64,000 nucleotides of DNA from the NCBI RefSeq assembly GCF_040833995.1, contig NZ_CP162137.1, positions 3,655,483-3,719,482 of the forward strand, read 5' to 3'. This document shows positions 9,676-20,402 of the stretch, piece by piece (positions within the stretch are counted from its first letter, which is position 1; the number at the start of each line of letters is the position of its first letter). The translations under genes and the position numbers were made by a program. A model generated the notes under the pieces. The model had not been told where the DNA came from, made no database searches, and saw only the letters and a program-made list of their open reading frames with translations. Source of the DNA: Leptospira sp. WS58.C1 (GTDB lineage Bacteria > Spirochaetota > Leptospiria > Leptospirales > Leptospiraceae).

Positions 9676-12600
9676 TTAGTGATACAATAAGGAGTAAACA
9701 TTGTCCGAATCTTGGACTAGTTTGTAAGTCCAGACTGTTTCTCCCTTTTCATCATATCTAATTGCCGTATTATCTTTATATAATACGATCACATCTTTCT
9801 TTTTCCCCGGCAAAAGGCCTTCTACTTCTTTGTCCGAAATTTTGATCTCTTTCAGACCGGAAGAATCCGCATCCACACGATAGATCTTATCGTTACCGGC
9901 AAACCAGAGAGAATTTCCTCTCACGCTGAACAGATTTGCAGATTTGTCAGAAATTTCCGTCTTAGTCGCTTTTCCTTTTCCGGAAATATAAACGATCTCC
10001 TTATCCGTACGGAAGAATGTGCCGTCCTCCGTGGCACCAAGCAATCTTGGATTCGTAGTTCCGGTCCAAGCAGAGTCCACATCCTTACTTAATTTTGCAT
10101 CCGTATATAGGATCTTGTCTTCTTTCGAAGATGATTGCACCAAGAACACTTGTCCCTTTTTAGAAGCGGACCAAGTTTTAGAATCCAATGGAATGGATTT
10201 ATTCTCTTCGAACGTATCCGAGTAACTGGTTAATGTCCTTTTTGCCGAGTTTTCGGTTTCCACTAAAATTCTATCACCGGAAACCATTGCTTTTTTGAAC
10301 ATTCCAGACAGATTAATCGTTTGAAAAAGAGAGCCCGAATTTTGGTCTCTGACTTCTAGAGTTCGATCCGTAAATGCGTATACTCTGCGATCCGCAAGAA
10401 CATTACGGAAAGGTTTATTACTTGTGATCCTCCAAAGACGGATCGCTCTATTTTTATCTAAAGCTTCTATGGAAGTTCCGTAATTCATCAATAATAGATC
10501 GTTGACGATCACTGGAACTCCGATCAAAGATCCACGATTCGGAAATGGCTGTAATATCACAGGAGTATCCGAATCGGATAGGACCAATCTTTCGGCTTGG
10601 CTAGAATAGGGAGAATTCGGGAATTTTTCCGCGAGTTCTCTTCCTAATTGTATCACCAGTTTTTTATATTCCGGATTTGCAGGATTTTTGATCTTTAATT
10701 CTGAAAGGATCCTGATACGGGCATGCAAGAACTTCTCGTCTCGTTCGAGTTCAAGAGCCTTTACTATCTCGGCGTCCGCAGCTTCCAAATCTCCTTTCTT
10801 AAAATAGATATAAGAAAGTTGGAAATGTGCATCCGGGAAGTCAGGATTCTTCTTTATGATTTCCTTAAATATTTCAACGGATTGTTCCAGAAGATTATCG
10901 TTAAAAAGGACGATCCCAATATTGTAAGGCGCCAATTCATTCTCAGAATCCGCCTTCATAGCGCTTTCGAATTCCTCTTTCGCTTCTTTACTTTTATTCT
11001 GATTATAATAAGCGATCCCTTTGCCGATCCTAGAAGGGGTAAACTCAGGATTTAATAACCAGGAGCGATTGAATGACTCGATTGCTGTGTCGAATTTTTT
11101 CTTTTGGAGGGCGATAATGCCTAATTGATAATGGCTATAGTAAGAATCCTGTTTTTTTTCCAGAATCTTTTGAAACCCTTTCTCCGCGTTTTCGACTTCC
11201 CCTTTTCTTAGTAAAAAAGCGTAGATAGCTTCTTGGGCAGCTAGATTTTTAGATCCCTCCGGAGAGTTTTCTAGAAGAGAAATCCCTTTCTCTTCCATTC
11301 CCATTGCAAGATAACATTCAGCTACCTTAATATACAAGGTTAACTTTTTTGTTTTATCGTAAGCGGATTGGTAAAGTGGGATCGCTTTTTCATAGGATTT
11401 ATTGTCGAAAAGTCGATTGGCCTTTTGTATAGCAGGAACTACTTCGGAAAACTTTCGATTCTGATCTATGGTTTGTTTTGCTTCCGCAATCTCAGGTAGA
11501 TCTTTGGTTAATTTTTCTGCTTTTGCCAACCAAGAACTTGCCGAATCATAGTTTGCTTTTTCATTTTCTTCTAAAGCGATCTTATAATAAAGAAATGCCA
11601 AACGGAATTGGATGGATTCGTTGTCCGGGTACTTCTTCATTAAACTTTTATAAGTACTTTCCGCCTTATCGAATTCTTTTTTGTCTTCGTAAGTTCTCGC
11701 TAATACTATCCCCGATAGAGGATCATTCCCCGTGATCGCTTCCAATTCTTTAGTGTACTGAGCGACTTTAGATTGATTTTTTTGAGCTGCATAAAGGCGG
11801 ATTAAACCTTGGAGTGCAGGAAGATTCCCTTTTTGGAGACTCAAAGCTTTTAAATAATTTTGTTCTGAAAGTTTTGTATCTCCGCTGATCTGATACAAAC
11901 GACCATAGGCCGTATAAACTCCCGGGTCTTCCTGATCTTTAGCTTTTGCACGATCGAAATATGTTTTTGCGGATTTAGTATCCCCTTTACGAAGACGTAA
12001 ATCTCCTTCATGGATCAACTCGGAAGATTCCAAGAAGGCGGCGACCTTCTTTGTCTCTTCGTCGGACTTTAAACTTTCTAATTCATTTTTTGCCGTTTTA
12101 TATCTATGCTCGGAAGCAAGAAGGTACACAAGATTCAAAACAGGTTCCTTATAGTTCGGATCCAATTCACGGGCCTTGCTGAAGGAAACCATCGCTTTAG
12201 CATTTTCGCCTAAAGACTTTTGGTTTAAACCGATTTGGTTATAGATAGTTGCGTTTTTCGGGAAGAATGGAATGGCTTTTTCTAAAACGGAAATCGCTTT
12301 CGGATTATTCCCAGACTTGCTGTAAGCCGAAGCAAGACCGGAATAAGCTTCCAAATAGTCCGCTTTTAATTTTAGAGAAGTTTCGAAAGCTTTAATTGCT
12401 CCGTCCGTATCATTCGAAAGTATTTTAGCATTTCCTAAAAAAACAAACGGAGAAGGATTTTTCGGATCCAATTGGGTAGCGGACGTAAAATATTGGACCG
12501 CTTCCCTGTAACTTTTTACTTTTAAAGCGGCATTTCCTTTTTCTAATAGACCGGCCACCTTAGTTGCCGAAGCGGATTGTTTTGCGGAAGCCAGATCCGG

Positions 12601-13251
12601 ATCCGCGTTTCTTGCCTTTTCAAAATAAGCCTCTGCCGCTTCGTAATCTTTCACCTGAACGGCAGTATCTCCCAGTTGCATGTACAACTGGGCCTTAAAT
12701 TTGAACTTATCTTCCGGAATCGATTTTAGAGCGGAATATGCCTCGTCGTATTTTCCAATCGTTTTTAATAGTACTGCCTTTTTGAATGTATAAGCGCTTC
12801 CATCTACCTTAGGAAGTTTTTCTAATTTGGAATAAACTTCTAAAGCGTCTTTATTGGCTCCTTGAGAAGTGTATAAAATCCCGAGAGTTAATAGGATTTG
12901 TTCATTCTCCGGATCTAGCTCGGTTCCTTTCTTTAAAGAATTTAAAGAATCTTCGGTTTTACCCAAGCGGTACTCGGAGGATCCGATTAAATAATAACCT
13001 TCAGCGGTAGGATATGCTTTTACGGCTTCTCTTCCTTTTGAAAGAGATACTTCGAACTTTCCCTTCTGGAAAGCTGAGTTTCCCTCGTTAATCAATCTAG
13101 ACGCTTGTTTTAATTTTTGAGCCGCAATAATGTCCTTTTCCTGGATAGCATCTTGAGAATTCGATTTTCTGAAATCTTTCGAAGCACAATGGACCGCAAA
13201 AACGGAAACGATAGAGAATATTAAAAAACGTGAAAGTATACGATTCATCAC
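9676..13251 (-). CDS. Large TPR-repeat lipoprotein with C-terminal propeller-like region
   Basis: A 1191-residue predicted lipoprotein. The signal peptide ends at a spirochaete-type lipobox VHC, so Cys22 would be lipidated. From about residue 45 to 900 it is an array of tetratricopeptide repeats with recurring LDPKNPSPFVFLGNA-type units, a scaffold for protein-protein contacts. From about 930 onward the sequence is beta-rich and contains PQQ- or propeller-like strands (RLWRITSNKPFRNV, ETVWTYKLVQD). The gene overlaps the upstream PEGA lipoprotein by 4 bp (ATGA), so the two are probably translationally coupled and work at the same membrane. No enzyme motif is visible. A role in assembling an envelope complex is a guess. 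Confidence 0.75.
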   Translation of the reverse strand: MMNRILSRFLIFSIVSVFAVHCASKDFRKSNSQDAIQEKDIIAAQKLKQASRLINEGNSAFQKGKFEVSLSKGREAVKAYPTAEGYYLIGSSEYRLGKTEDSLNSLKKGTELDPENEQILLTLGILYTSQGANKDALEVYSKLEKLPKVDGSAYTFKKAVLLKTIGKYDEAYSALKSIPEDKFKFKAQLYMQLGDTAVQVKDYEAAEAYFEKARNADPDLASAKQSASATKVAGLLEKGNAALKVKSYREAVQYFTSATQLDPKNPSPFVFLGNAKILSNDTDGAIKAFETSLKLKADYLEAYSGLASAYSKSGNNPKAISVLEKAIPFFPKNATIYNQIGLNQKSLGENAKAMVSFSKARELDPNYKEPVLNLVYLLASEHRYKTAKNELESLKSDEETKKVAAFLESSELIHEGDLRLRKGDTKSAKTYFDRAKAKDQEDPGVYTAYGRLYQISGDTKLSEQNYLKALSLQKGNLPALQGLIRLYAAQKNQSKVAQYTKELEAITGNDPLSGIVLARTYEDKKEFDKAESTYKSLMKKYPDNESIQFRLAFLYYKIALEENEKANYDSASSWLAKAEKLTKDLPEIAEAKQTIDQNRKFSEVVPAIQKANRLFDNKSYEKAIPLYQSAYDKTKKLTLYIKVAECYLAMGMEEKGISLLENSPEGSKNLAAQEAIYAFLLRKGEVENAEKGFQKILEKKQDSYYSHYQLGIIALQKKKFDTAIESFNRSWLLNPEFTPSRIGKGIAYYNQNKSKEAKEEFESAMKADSENELAPYNIGIVLFNDNLLEQSVEIFKEIIKKNPDFPDAHFQLSYIYFKKGDLEAADAEIVKALELERDEKFLHARIRILSELKIKNPANPEYKKLVIQLGRELAEKFPNSPYSSQAERLVLSDSDTPVILQPFPNRGSLIGVPVIVNDLLLMNYGTSIEALDKNRAIRLWRITSNKPFRNVLADRRVYAFTDRTLEVRDQNSGSLFQTINLSGMFKKAMVSGDRILVETENSAKRTLTSYSDTFEENKSIPLDSKTWSASKKGQVFLVQSSSKEDKILYTDAKLSKDVDSAWTGTTNPRLLGATEDGTFFRTDKEIVYISGKGKATKTEISDKSANLFSVRGNSLWFAGNDKIYRVDADSSGLKEIKISDKEVEGLLPGKKKDVIVLYKDNTAIRYDEKGETVWTYKLVQDSDNVYSLLYH

Positions 13252-14867
13252 TTGTATCCCTTATAGAGAATCTTCAGATCTTTGATGGGAGTTTTTTCCC
13301 TAAACTCCTCTCCTCTGGTCAAAATGGAAACGGTCCAGAGTCCTCCCGCGGGTAGATCACCCTGCCAAACCACATCCCTTCCTAAGTATAGGGACAGTTT
13401 TTTGTTTTTTATATCCGTTTTGAATGAGAATGGACGACCAATATCCTTGTCCACATCCAGATATTGATAAGTACTGAGTGTTTTTCCATCGGAAGGAAAT
13501 TGAAAGACGGAAACTTTCTCTTTTCCAGCGACAACTCCAAGAGAAAGTCCGTTCAAGTGGAACGTCACAGCCACAGAGCCGTCTCCATGATCTACTGGAA
13601 GTAAGAAGTAACCTTCAATCTCCAATTCTTCCGGAATGAACGGAAGGGAATACACACCATTCCAACCATTGGGCAAGTTTTTCTTCTTTGCGAATTCTAG
13701 ACCATTCGGCCCGAAAGGAGAAAATCCAAATTCGCCGGATGGTTTCCAGAATTCTAACTCGGACAATAAATTGTACCCGAAATAGGGAAGCGCTAATTCC
13801 ACCAGACGGTCCGGTTTTACATCCAAGATCCCTTCGTAATATACATAAGCCCCGTCCGCACTTTCTTTTAGGAGCTCCAACTGGTAAGCTCCAGGAGTTA
13901 GACTACTACGATAAAATGGTGTTTCTCCCTGCTTGTAGCCGTCCAGGGAAACGGAAAGCCCGCTAGGAACCGTGACTACTTTAGCGGATCCTAATGTACG
14001 ATCTTCTTCCCATTCTTGAAAAAGGAAACTTTTTTTGCCCGCTCTAACTTGAATGGTCTTAGTGATCGGCTTTTTCCCCTTTAGGACTACTTGAATGTCC
14101 TGGATCCCCTCTTGGATAGGGACCTCAGTCAATGGAGTATTTCCTAACGACTTGCCCTTCCAAAGTATCTCCGTATCTCCGGAAGAAGCTCTCACGGTTA
14201 AGGTTCCCTTAACGGAAGAATTTACGATTTCTTTAATTCTTGTTAAGTCCGGTTTTCTATCCCAAACCGGAACGGTAGTTTGTTTGGATTCTAACGAAAT
14301 TACTCTATCGGACGATTTCCAGAAGATCGCCTGGGTCCAAGCTCCAACTTCCTCCGTTGAAACAGGACGTTTGAATGAAAGTTCAAAATCCCCATAGGAA
14401 CTTGTGTCCACGGAATCTTTTAATTCGAATTTGAAAGTCCAACCTGTTTCGGATTCACTTATCGAACCTAAAACCAAAACGTCCACATCCTTGGATCTCA
14501 ACTCTTTTGCTAACCCAGTCTTATCTTTCCAAACATCCGAAGAAATTTTAGCGTTCGAAAATTTGATATCCTTCCAGATCAAACTTATCTCTTGTTCGAA
14601 ATAAGAGGCTAATTTTTTATCCACTGATTTAGGATATTCGATAGGAGAGAAAGCCAAGATCGGGATCTCATGTCCCGTTTTACGAACCCTATGATCCGTA
14701 TCGGATTCCCGAAAAATGAACACGCTCTCTGAATCGCCTATCGCCTTGTAATATGGTTCTTGTATCAGCTTAGAAGGTTCGTTCAGCTTCTGTACCGAGG
14801 AGCAAGTAAGCCCAAGGCTCGTAATAAGAGAGAATATAATAAGATTACGAAATGAATTGTTCCCCAT
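13248..14867 (-). CDS. PEGA-domain lipoprotein
   Basis: Predicted lipoprotein of 539 aa; the signal peptide ends in LGLTC with Cys22 as the lipidation site. Residues about 45-200 resemble a TolB-N-like segment in which a surface-exposed lipoprotein builds strings from family data. Two PEGA-type beta repeats follow (about 220-330), with GKSLGNTPLTEVPIQEGIQ and LDGYKQGETPFYRSSLTPG. The C-terminal 180 residues look like a concanavalin-like or laminin G-like beta sandwich. The TolB comparison is tentative; the PEGA call rests on the repeated G-x-TP turn. It is the first gene of a two-gene unit with the giant TPR lipoprotein. Confidence 0.7.
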   Translation of the reverse strand: MGNNSFRNLIIFSLITSLGLTCSSVQKLNEPSKLIQEPYYKAIGDSESVFIFRESDTDHRVRKTGHEIPILAFSPIEYPKSVDKKLASYFEQEISLIWKDIKFSNAKISSDVWKDKTGLAKELRSKDVDVLVLGSISESETGWTFKFELKDSVDTSSYGDFELSFKRPVSTEEVGAWTQAIFWKSSDRVISLESKQTTVPVWDRKPDLTRIKEIVNSSVKGTLTVRASSGDTEILWKGKSLGNTPLTEVPIQEGIQDIQVVLKGKKPITKTIQVRAGKKSFLFQEWEEDRTLGSAKVVTVPSGLSVSLDGYKQGETPFYRSSLTPGAYQLELLKESADGAYVYYEGILDVKPDRLVELALPYFGYNLLSELEFWKPSGEFGFSPFGPNGLEFAKKKNLPNGWNGVYSLPFIPEELEIEGYFLLPVDHGDGSVAVTFHLNGLSLGVVAGKEKVSVFQFPSDGKTLSTYQYLDVDKDIGRPFSFKTDIKNKKLSLYLGRDVVWQGDLPAGGLWTVSILTRGEEFREKTPIKDLKILYKGYK

Positions 14868-15160
14868 CCCGTAAAAAAATTTCTCAGGGACTGATTTAGC
14901 AAATCTTTTCCTAGTTCCGGAAAAAATGAGGGCATTTTTAGAAAGAATTTTCCGACCTTGGTTGGCCCGCAGGTGAATTACAAAATTACGACATCTTTAT
15001 AAAGTATCCGCGTAATTCCGAAAGATCCCGGATCTTGAAACTCGTTATCAGGTTTCTATCGACGACCTTTGTTTTTGGAGGGATTTATAGGAAGAGAAAC
15101 CCCGCTGAATAGCGGGGTTCGGTAGAATTTTTGAAAAGCGGAAAAGAAGAAGAAACTAAA
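14868..15160. other. Intergenic region with a terminator
   Basis: About 290 bp between the PEGA lipoprotein start and the FecR lipoprotein stop. The only structure seen is the hairpin at 15098-15119. No coding potential or RNA gene was recognised; the rest probably holds the promoter of the PEGA-TPR pair. Confidence 0.5.
15098..15119 (-). terminator. Rho-independent terminator of the FecR lipoprotein gene
   Basis: Perfect 9-bp inverted repeat AACCCCGCT / AGCGGGGTT with a 4-base loop. Read on the minus strand it is followed by TTTCTCTT, a broken U tract. It lies about 40 bp beyond the stop of the FecR-type gene. Confidence 0.75.
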
Positions 15161-16090
15161 TTAGAAAGTTTCTTTTGCGTTGAGTTTCAACTTTTCCTTC
15201 TGAACGTCTTGTTGTACGTATTTTGTTTCGTTTAATTGCTGAGCGGTTCTGGCTACTTCGTCCGCATTGGCTCTGGTAGCTTCACGTTTTTGCAACTGGG
15301 TACGAACTTCTTCCACAGTGGAAGCCTGGCTTAATATACGAAGTTCTTCACTGGACGCTTTCAACTCATCCACCAGGTTATTGTATTCGAGAACGTCGTT
15401 TTTCTTGAGAACGATTAATCCTTTCAGTTCTTTAACGGACTCAGGTCTCAAAGAAAGGATCAATTTTTCGGTCAACTTTTGGTTCTTTTTCAGGGTAATC
15501 TCCCTGTTTCTCTCCAGGATGACTTCCGATTCTTCTCCAACCTTAGATACTGCGACCGAACCTTCTAAAACCGCGAATTTAACATCACAATGTTCTTCTG
15601 CGCAGTTCACTTTTTTGCCTGTTGGATTTTCAACAGAAGTTAAGAAGGTAGTTCCACGAACTCCCGCGAGAGCGGTAGGAGTCACTACACTGAAATCGGA
15701 GGTCTTGTTCTCTTTACGAACTAGGGTTACGATCCTTCCGTAGTTCAGATTGACCTTAACGTTAGTTCCTTCGTCTCCCACTAGAGCTGCGATAGAAACT
15801 TCACTCTCTTTGGAAACCTTGATGATACCGCTTTCGGCAACCATGATCTCTACGGATCCGTTCTTACCGGTTAGAATCGTATCAGCAGCAGTTACTGTCT
15901 GACCGAATTCGGCTTTTTTTTCACCTTCGGCGGACTGGACTTTTACATCTCCATTCAACCAAACGATCTTAGCAGCAGAAGACACCGCTTCCGATTTTAC
16001 TTGGCCACTGCTTGTTTTAGGACTACAAGCGATCAGATAACCGATTGCTAGTAGAGTCATTAGAATTAGGGTGTTTTTACTTTTTAACAT
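15161..16090 (-). CDS. FecR-domain lipoprotein
   Basis: Predicted lipoprotein of 309 aa with lipobox LIAC (Cys22). Residues about 40-190 form a FecR-type beta domain: an IVWLNGDVKV start, then GKNGSVEIMV, then the signature VVTPTALAGVRGTTFLT. The remaining C-terminal third is helical and rich in charged residues (coiled-coil-like). Classical FecR regulates an ECF sigma factor from the inner membrane and has a transmembrane helix. This protein has only a lipid anchor, and no sigma gene is beside it, so a structural or ligand-binding envelope role is more likely. It is reminiscent of the leptospiral LipL45 family, a comparison made from memory. It is monocistronic, with a terminator at 15098. 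Confidence 0.78.
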   Translation of the reverse strand: MLKSKNTLILMTLLAIGYLIACSPKTSSGQVKSEAVSSAAKIVWLNGDVKVQSAEGEKKAEFGQTVTAADTILTGKNGSVEIMVAESGIIKVSKESEVSIAALVGDEGTNVKVNLNYGRIVTLVRKENKTSDFSVVTPTALAGVRGTTFLTSVENPTGKKVNCAEEHCDVKFAVLEGSVAVSKVGEESEVILERNREITLKKNQKLTEKLILSLRPESVKELKGLIVLKKNDVLEYNNLVDELKASSEELRILSQASTVEEVRTQLQKREATRANADEVARTAQQLNETKYVQQDVQKEKLKLNAKETF

Positions 16091-16257
16091 ATATTCTCCC
16101 CCGCTTTTTAAGCTTAAGAATCCTCTAGATATAACAAACTAACAAGGACTTTTTACCAATACTTCTGTTTAAACCATTTTACAAAAAGCAAAAGATTTGC
16201 CTTGGAAAAAAATTTCCAAAGAATGCCCCTTTGGCAGTTTAGGTTTGAAAGCCTGAA

Positions 16258-16279
16258 AAATAACCCTTAAGGGTTATTT
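16258..16279 (-). terminator. Palindromic terminator after the 16295 gene
   Basis: A perfect 22-bp palindrome (AAATAACCC, loop TTAA, GGGTTATTT) sits 16 bp past the stop of the 437-aa gene. On the minus strand the stem runs into TTTTT, which fits a rho-independent terminator, although the stem is AT-rich. Confidence 0.6.
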
Positions 16280-16294
16280 ATTTACGAACGAATT

Positions 16295-17608
16295 CTATTT
16301 TTTCTCAGCTTTTTTAGGCTCTATTTCGGGTAAAGAATCCAGTTCTTCTTCCAGTTTGCATTTCGGATAATGATCCGCGTTCAGACTGGAACCCACCCAA
16401 CCGAAAGCCTCTTGAGATGAGATAACGTGAATATCCCAACCTTGCACTATATTCGGGCAATCCCAGACTTTATTCTTACATAACACTTGGCTTGCCTTAG
16501 GTTTTGGGTATGCCCAAGCGGCCGGTGGATGAAGACATTGCATCTCCACTTCCGCCAACTTACGCATACGCTTTACGTTTTCTTCAAATTGTTTGAATAA
16601 ATTTACCAAAGGATTGGCAAGCACTTCATTGAAGTAACCCCTAGAAGTGTTATATGCCAAGAAGTAGACCAATTCTTCCATTACATATTCTTTATCATGA
16701 GTAAAGGAACTAACAGTATGGATATACCGAGCGATCTTTAAGGAATCCGTGAGAAGTTCTCGTAGCACATCTTCCGATTTATCGGGTAGCCCTGCGTCTT
16801 CATCGTCGTCAGGAGTAGAATCACTTTCCCCATCATCGACCATCAACTCGGAAAAAAACGTTTCATCCGGATTTTCCCGATCCGATTTTTTAGGACCTGC
16901 TGTGACTACTTCCACATTATCCTGTAATCCGAGTGGAACGTGGTTCGAAGCGGCAGAACATACGAATTCAGGGAGGTCCAACTTTTGCATGAAGTTAGCG
17001 CATTGTTTTGCGATCCTAGTTTTTTCGGTATCATCCGGAAAAGGCCGATTCCAATGATCCCCGGATACTCTAGCGATATCCATAAAGATCCCACCAAGAA
17101 AAGAATACCTACGTAACATTTTATATTTGAGGGCATCCGGAATGAGAACGATCCCCAAAGCAAGTAAACCTAGTTCGCAGATATGTTTGAAAAATGGAGG
17201 ATTTGATTCGTATACCTTAAAAAGTGCAAGTAAATGTTTCTTATTATTGATCCCGTTACGAATAATTCCCTTATAGTTGAATTTATTCTCTTCGTACATG
17301 AACTTTAAGAATTTCTTATCCGTTTGCTTGAGTTGCTGGACAATCTTTTCAGCCAACTTGTCCTGTATCTGACCGGTTAATTCTTTGGTTAATTTTATTT
17401 TAAATTCGGGATTGTACTGACCCTTAATTTCTTTCAGTCTGGTAAGAGCAGATTCTTTTACCTGGACTTCTTCTTTTACAAGAATGTTACCGCTATTGTC
17501 TTCGATCGCATTTAGGAAACGTAACATATTTCCGGCATCGTAAATACGTACGAAATTTAAAACCTCTTCGATCGAGTTGTATTCTACCGATTTAGGATTT
17601 ACTTTCAT
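16295..17608 (-). CDS. Conserved hypothetical protein, possible degenerate HD-type domain
   Basis: A 437-aa cytoplasmic protein that I do not recognise with certainty. The first 140 residues are helical and charged. The middle (about 145-240) contains [16 protein letters not shown] and [13 protein letters not shown], reminiscent of HD or HDOD domains but with the catalytic His-Asp pair not preserved (MD in place of HD). A strongly acidic linker follows ([16 protein letters not shown], about 255-275), then another helical part and a C-terminal stretch with Cys, Trp and Pro ([10 protein letters not shown]). The start ATG overlaps the rsgA stop by 17 bp, so it is probably co-transcribed with rsgA. 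The function is unknown. Confidence 0.55.
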   Translation of the reverse strand: MKVNPKSVEYNSIEEVLNFVRIYDAGNMLRFLNAIEDNSGNILVKEEVQVKESALTRLKEIKGQYNPEFKIKLTKELTGQIQDKLAEKIVQQLKQTDKKFLKFMYEENKFNYKGIIRNGINNKKHLLALFKVYESNPPFFKHICELGLLALGIVLIPDALKYKMLRRYSFLGGIFMDIARVSGDHWNRPFPDDTEKTRIAKQCANFMQKLDLPEFVCSAASNHVPLGLQDNVEVVTAGPKKSDRENPDETFFSELMVDDGESDSTPDDDEDAGLPDKSEDVLRELLTDSLKIARYIHTVSSFTHDKEYVMEELVYFLAYNTSRGYFNEVLANPLVNLFKQFEENVKRMRKLAEVEMQCLHPPAAWAYPKPKASQVLCKNKVWDCPNIVQGWDIHVISSQEAFGWVGSSLNADHYPKCKLEEELDSLPEIEPKKAEKK

Positions 17609-18560
17609 TCTTTAGGTGATCTCTACGTGTGATTCTAAACGGGTTTTCCAAGCTTGCAAGCATAGATTCCAGGCTCTTTTTTCTTTCCGTACTTATATCG
17701 GTCGCTTCTCCGATAGAAAACAACATTTTGCATCCCGGGCCCGCGTCACAACAATCGGAAATGTCACATTCTTCTTTATACTTTCTCAATTCCGGGTAAC
17801 TTTCTAGGATTTCACCTTTCGACAAATGTAAGATCCCCCATTCTTTGATGCCCGGAGAATCGATTAAAACGATATTATCTTCCAGGACTAAAAAGTTCGA
17901 GTTTGTCGTCGTATGTTTACCCTTCTTAGTGGAAAAACTGACCTGCGAGGTTTTTTGCAATTCCCTATCCGATAAGACGTTTACTAAGCTAGATTTTCCG
18001 ACTCCGGAATTTCCGACTAAGTAGGTGGTTTTGGAAGAAAACTTGGAGTACAGTTCTTCTAGACCCTGGCCGGTCTGACAAGAAACCATAATCACCTCAT
18101 AACCTAGATCTTTATAAACGGAAGAACGTTTAATGGCCGTTTCTCGATCCACTAGGTCCAATTTTGTGAATACAATTAGGGGAGGTACCTGGGAGAGATA
18201 CGCGGCCGCCAAACAACGATCTAAAAATCCGTCTTTGGTTTCCGGATCTTTTAAAGAGGCAAGAACCGCGATTTGATCCACGTTTGCACAGAGAACTTGT
18301 GCATCCCCCTCTTTACTCTTACGCAAAAGTTCGTTTTTGCGGGCTAATCTCTCTTCGATGGCCCATTCTCCGCCTGATTCCATCGCGTAAACCCTGTCGC
18401 CTACTACAAAGGGATGTCTTTCTTTTGAGGAGATATTTCTGAGTCTCCCTCGAAGTACAGCTCTTACCCTTCCTCTTTCCGGAGAATATAAATCATAGAA
18501 GGCTCCGAAGACCCTCGCTATCGTAAAAAACTCCTTTACTGGATTCGTGGAAGTAGACAT
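17592..18560 (-). CDS. rsgA: Ribosome small-subunit GTPase A (RsgA)
   Basis: Circularly permuted GTPase involved in late maturation of the 30S subunit. An N-terminal OB-fold (about 15-85, with VGDRVYAME) is followed by G4 ([10 protein letters not shown]), G1 ([14 protein letters not shown]) and G3 (DSPGIKEWG) in the permuted order diagnostic of RsgA/YjeQ. The C-terminal zinc knuckle reads [13 protein letters not shown]. Three cysteines are kept, but the usual CxH position has no His, and the spacing is one residue shorter than in the common form. The frame is open to GTG 18584, but ATG 18560 ([11 protein letters not shown]) is the more natural start; it is divergent from the histidine kinase. 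The gene continues into the 437-aa unknown gene. Confidence 0.93.
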   Translation of the reverse strand: MSTSTNPVKEFFTIARVFGAFYDLYSPERGRVRAVLRGRLRNISSKERHPFVVGDRVYAMESGGEWAIEERLARKNELLRKSKEGDAQVLCANVDQIAVLASLKDPETKDGFLDRCLAAAYLSQVPPLIVFTKLDLVDRETAIKRSSVYKDLGYEVIMVSCQTGQGLEELYSKFSSKTTYLVGNSGVGKSSLVNVLSDRELQKTSQVSFSTKKGKHTTTNSNFLVLEDNIVLIDSPGIKEWGILHLSKGEILESYPELRKYKEECDISDCCDAGPGCKMLFSIGEATDISTERKKSLESMLASLENPFRITRRDHLKNESKS

Positions 18561-18587
18561 TCTTAAGCCTAATTTTACAGGCACGCG

Positions 18588-20402
18588 ATGAAAATCATAC
18601 GCAAATTCGGACCGATATTCGGTCTTGTTTTAGCCGCATTCCTTCTGCAATCGGCGCTAATATTCGGTTTGGATTTCAGATCCTTGGATCCTGATCGTAC
18701 TATCGTGCTTCTCATCAGTTTGCCTTTTACCACTTTGGCTGCCGTTTTCGTTTGGATCTGGTTCAATGAATTCGGACCTTCATGGAACTTATCATCTGCT
18801 CTTTCCAAACTGACAGACCACGAATATGTAAAATACCTTTCTTCGTTAGATAAATTCAAAAGTGATCTGATTGCAACCAACATCACGGAAAGTGTATGCG
18901 ATAAAATCCTAAAATTTCTCCCAAGTATCATCAGCACAAGTCGGGCGAAAATTTATTTATGGAGAGAGGATCTTGGAAAATTTTCCCCGTATCCAAGGGA
19001 TTCCGGAGAAGATCATTTTTACATTTTCGATCCCTTCCTATTATGGATCACTGAACACGATAAAATTTTTTATTCGGAAGAATTTATCGATAACGTAAAA
19101 CTACAACAAATCAAGGAACATGCACTTTCTTTCACAGCAAAAACAAAGGCCGATCTTCTTGTTCCTTTTATCTTAAACAAAAGCCTTTTAGGCATGTTGG
19201 TTTTAGGTCCTAAAAACGATGGAAGAAAGTACACCGCTTCCGAGCTGGAAAAACTGAATGAAATGCGTTCCGTTTCGGTAATGTCGCTTTCCAATTCCAT
19301 TTTTTACGAAAGACTAATAGAATTAACGGAAACCCTTGAAGAAAAAGTAAGACATAGAACGCAAGAACTGGAGAACGCCCAATCTCAACTGATCATGTCC
19401 GAAAAGATGGCTTCTCTAGGAACTATGGTTGCAGGGATCGCACACGAGATCAATACTCCGGCAGGGGTTATTAACGGTTCCGCGGATAATTTAGAATCGA
19501 ATATGAATTATATCGTAAAGAACGTATTCGAAATAGTCAGATTCGCAAGAAATAAGAAGTTAAGAAAATCGTTCGAAGTCGCCCTTCTTCATATCTTAAG
19601 AGACCGGAAAAAAAGTCAGGCAATGGAATCCAAAGACAAATTCCGGATCAAAAGAGAATTGAAAGAAGAAATGATCGAAATGGGGGTAGAAGTTTCCCTA
19701 GCGGGGGAAGTTGCTTCTTTCATCATCGAAAACGATATCATGGAGGTGAGAAAGTACATCTTGGAAATTCTGGCCCAAGGAGCCAAACCCGGATATGAAA
19801 TGCTTAAACACGCATCCAATACGAGCCGCAATATTAAGAATATTAAATATTCTATAAAAAATATAGTTAGGATCGTAAAAGCGTTAAAATATTATTCTCA
19901 CCTGGACCAAAGCAAATCTTTCACAAGCGCCGACCTGATAGAAGGTATCGAAAATACTTTGGTGATCATGAACAACCAACTTAAGTACGGTGTGGAAGTG
20001 AAAAAGAACTTCTCCACTATTCCGAAAGTTGTATGTAATCCGGATGAATTGAACCAAGTCTGGACCAATCTTATACAAAATGCAAACCAAGCAATCCGGG
20101 GACAAGGCACGATCGAATTATCTGCGTATTCTTCAGGCGACACAGTAACGATAGAAGTGCAAGACGACGGCCCTGGGATTGATCCTTCCATCAAAGACAG
20201 GATCTGGGATCCATTCTTCACTACAAAAGATCAGGGAGAAGGTTCCGGACTCGGTTTAGGCATAGTAAAAGGGATCGTGGAAAAACACAAAGGAAAGATC
20301 ACTGTGGAATCCATGCCTGGAAAAACGGTCTTCAAAGTAGAATTGCCGCTTAGACCTCCCCAACCGAATGCGGAAACAAATTTAGAAAAACCCGCAGTAT
20401 GA
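18588..20402 (+). CDS. Membrane sensor histidine kinase with GAF-like domain
   Basis: Two-component kinase of 604 aa. Two N-terminal transmembrane helices (about 8-28 and 38-58) are followed by a cytoplasmic GAF-like domain (about 100-230), a coiled coil ([17 protein letters not shown]) and an H-box [14 protein letters not shown] carrying the phospho-accepting His. An unusually long helical insert of roughly 190 residues precedes the catalytic domain. The ATP-binding HATPase has N-box [11 protein letters not shown]1 DDGPGID and G2 GSGLGLGI. No response regulator is beside it. The last 4 bp overlap the alkyltransferase-like gene (ATGA), implying translational coupling to a DNA-repair protein. 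The signal is unknown. Confidence 0.9.
   Translation: MKIIRKFGPIFGLVLAAFLLQSALIFGLDFRSLDPDRTIVLLISLPFTTLAAVFVWIWFNEFGPSWNLSSALSKLTDHEYVKYLSSLDKFKSDLIATNITESVCDKILKFLPSIISTSRAKIYLWREDLGKFSPYPRDSGEDHFYIFDPFLLWITEHDKIFYSEEFIDNVKLQQIKEHALSFTAKTKADLLVPFILNKSLLGMLVLGPKNDGRKYTASELEKLNEMRSVSVMSLSNSIFYERLIELTETLEEKVRHRTQELENAQSQLIMSEKMASLGTMVAGIAHEINTPAGVINGSADNLESNMNYIVKNVFEIVRFARNKKLRKSFEVALLHILRDRKKSQAMESKDKFRIKRELKEEMIEMGVEVSLAGEVASFIIENDIMEVRKYILEILAQGAKPGYEMLKHASNTSRNIKNIKYSIKNIVRIVKALKYYSHLDQSKSFTSADLIEGIENTLVIMNNQLKYGVEVKKNFSTIPKVVCNPDELNQVWTNLIQNANQAIRGQGTIELSAYSSGDTVTIEVQDDGPGIDPSIKDRIWDPFFTTKDQGEGSGLGLGIVKGIVEKHKGKITVESMPGKTVFKVELPLRPPQPNAETNLEKPAV

Noticed and set aside
16203..16222. Inverted repeat TTGGAAA...TTTCCAA near the FecR gene
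   Set aside because: Low-complexity AT-rich palindrome without a matching copy elsewhere; not enough to call an operator.
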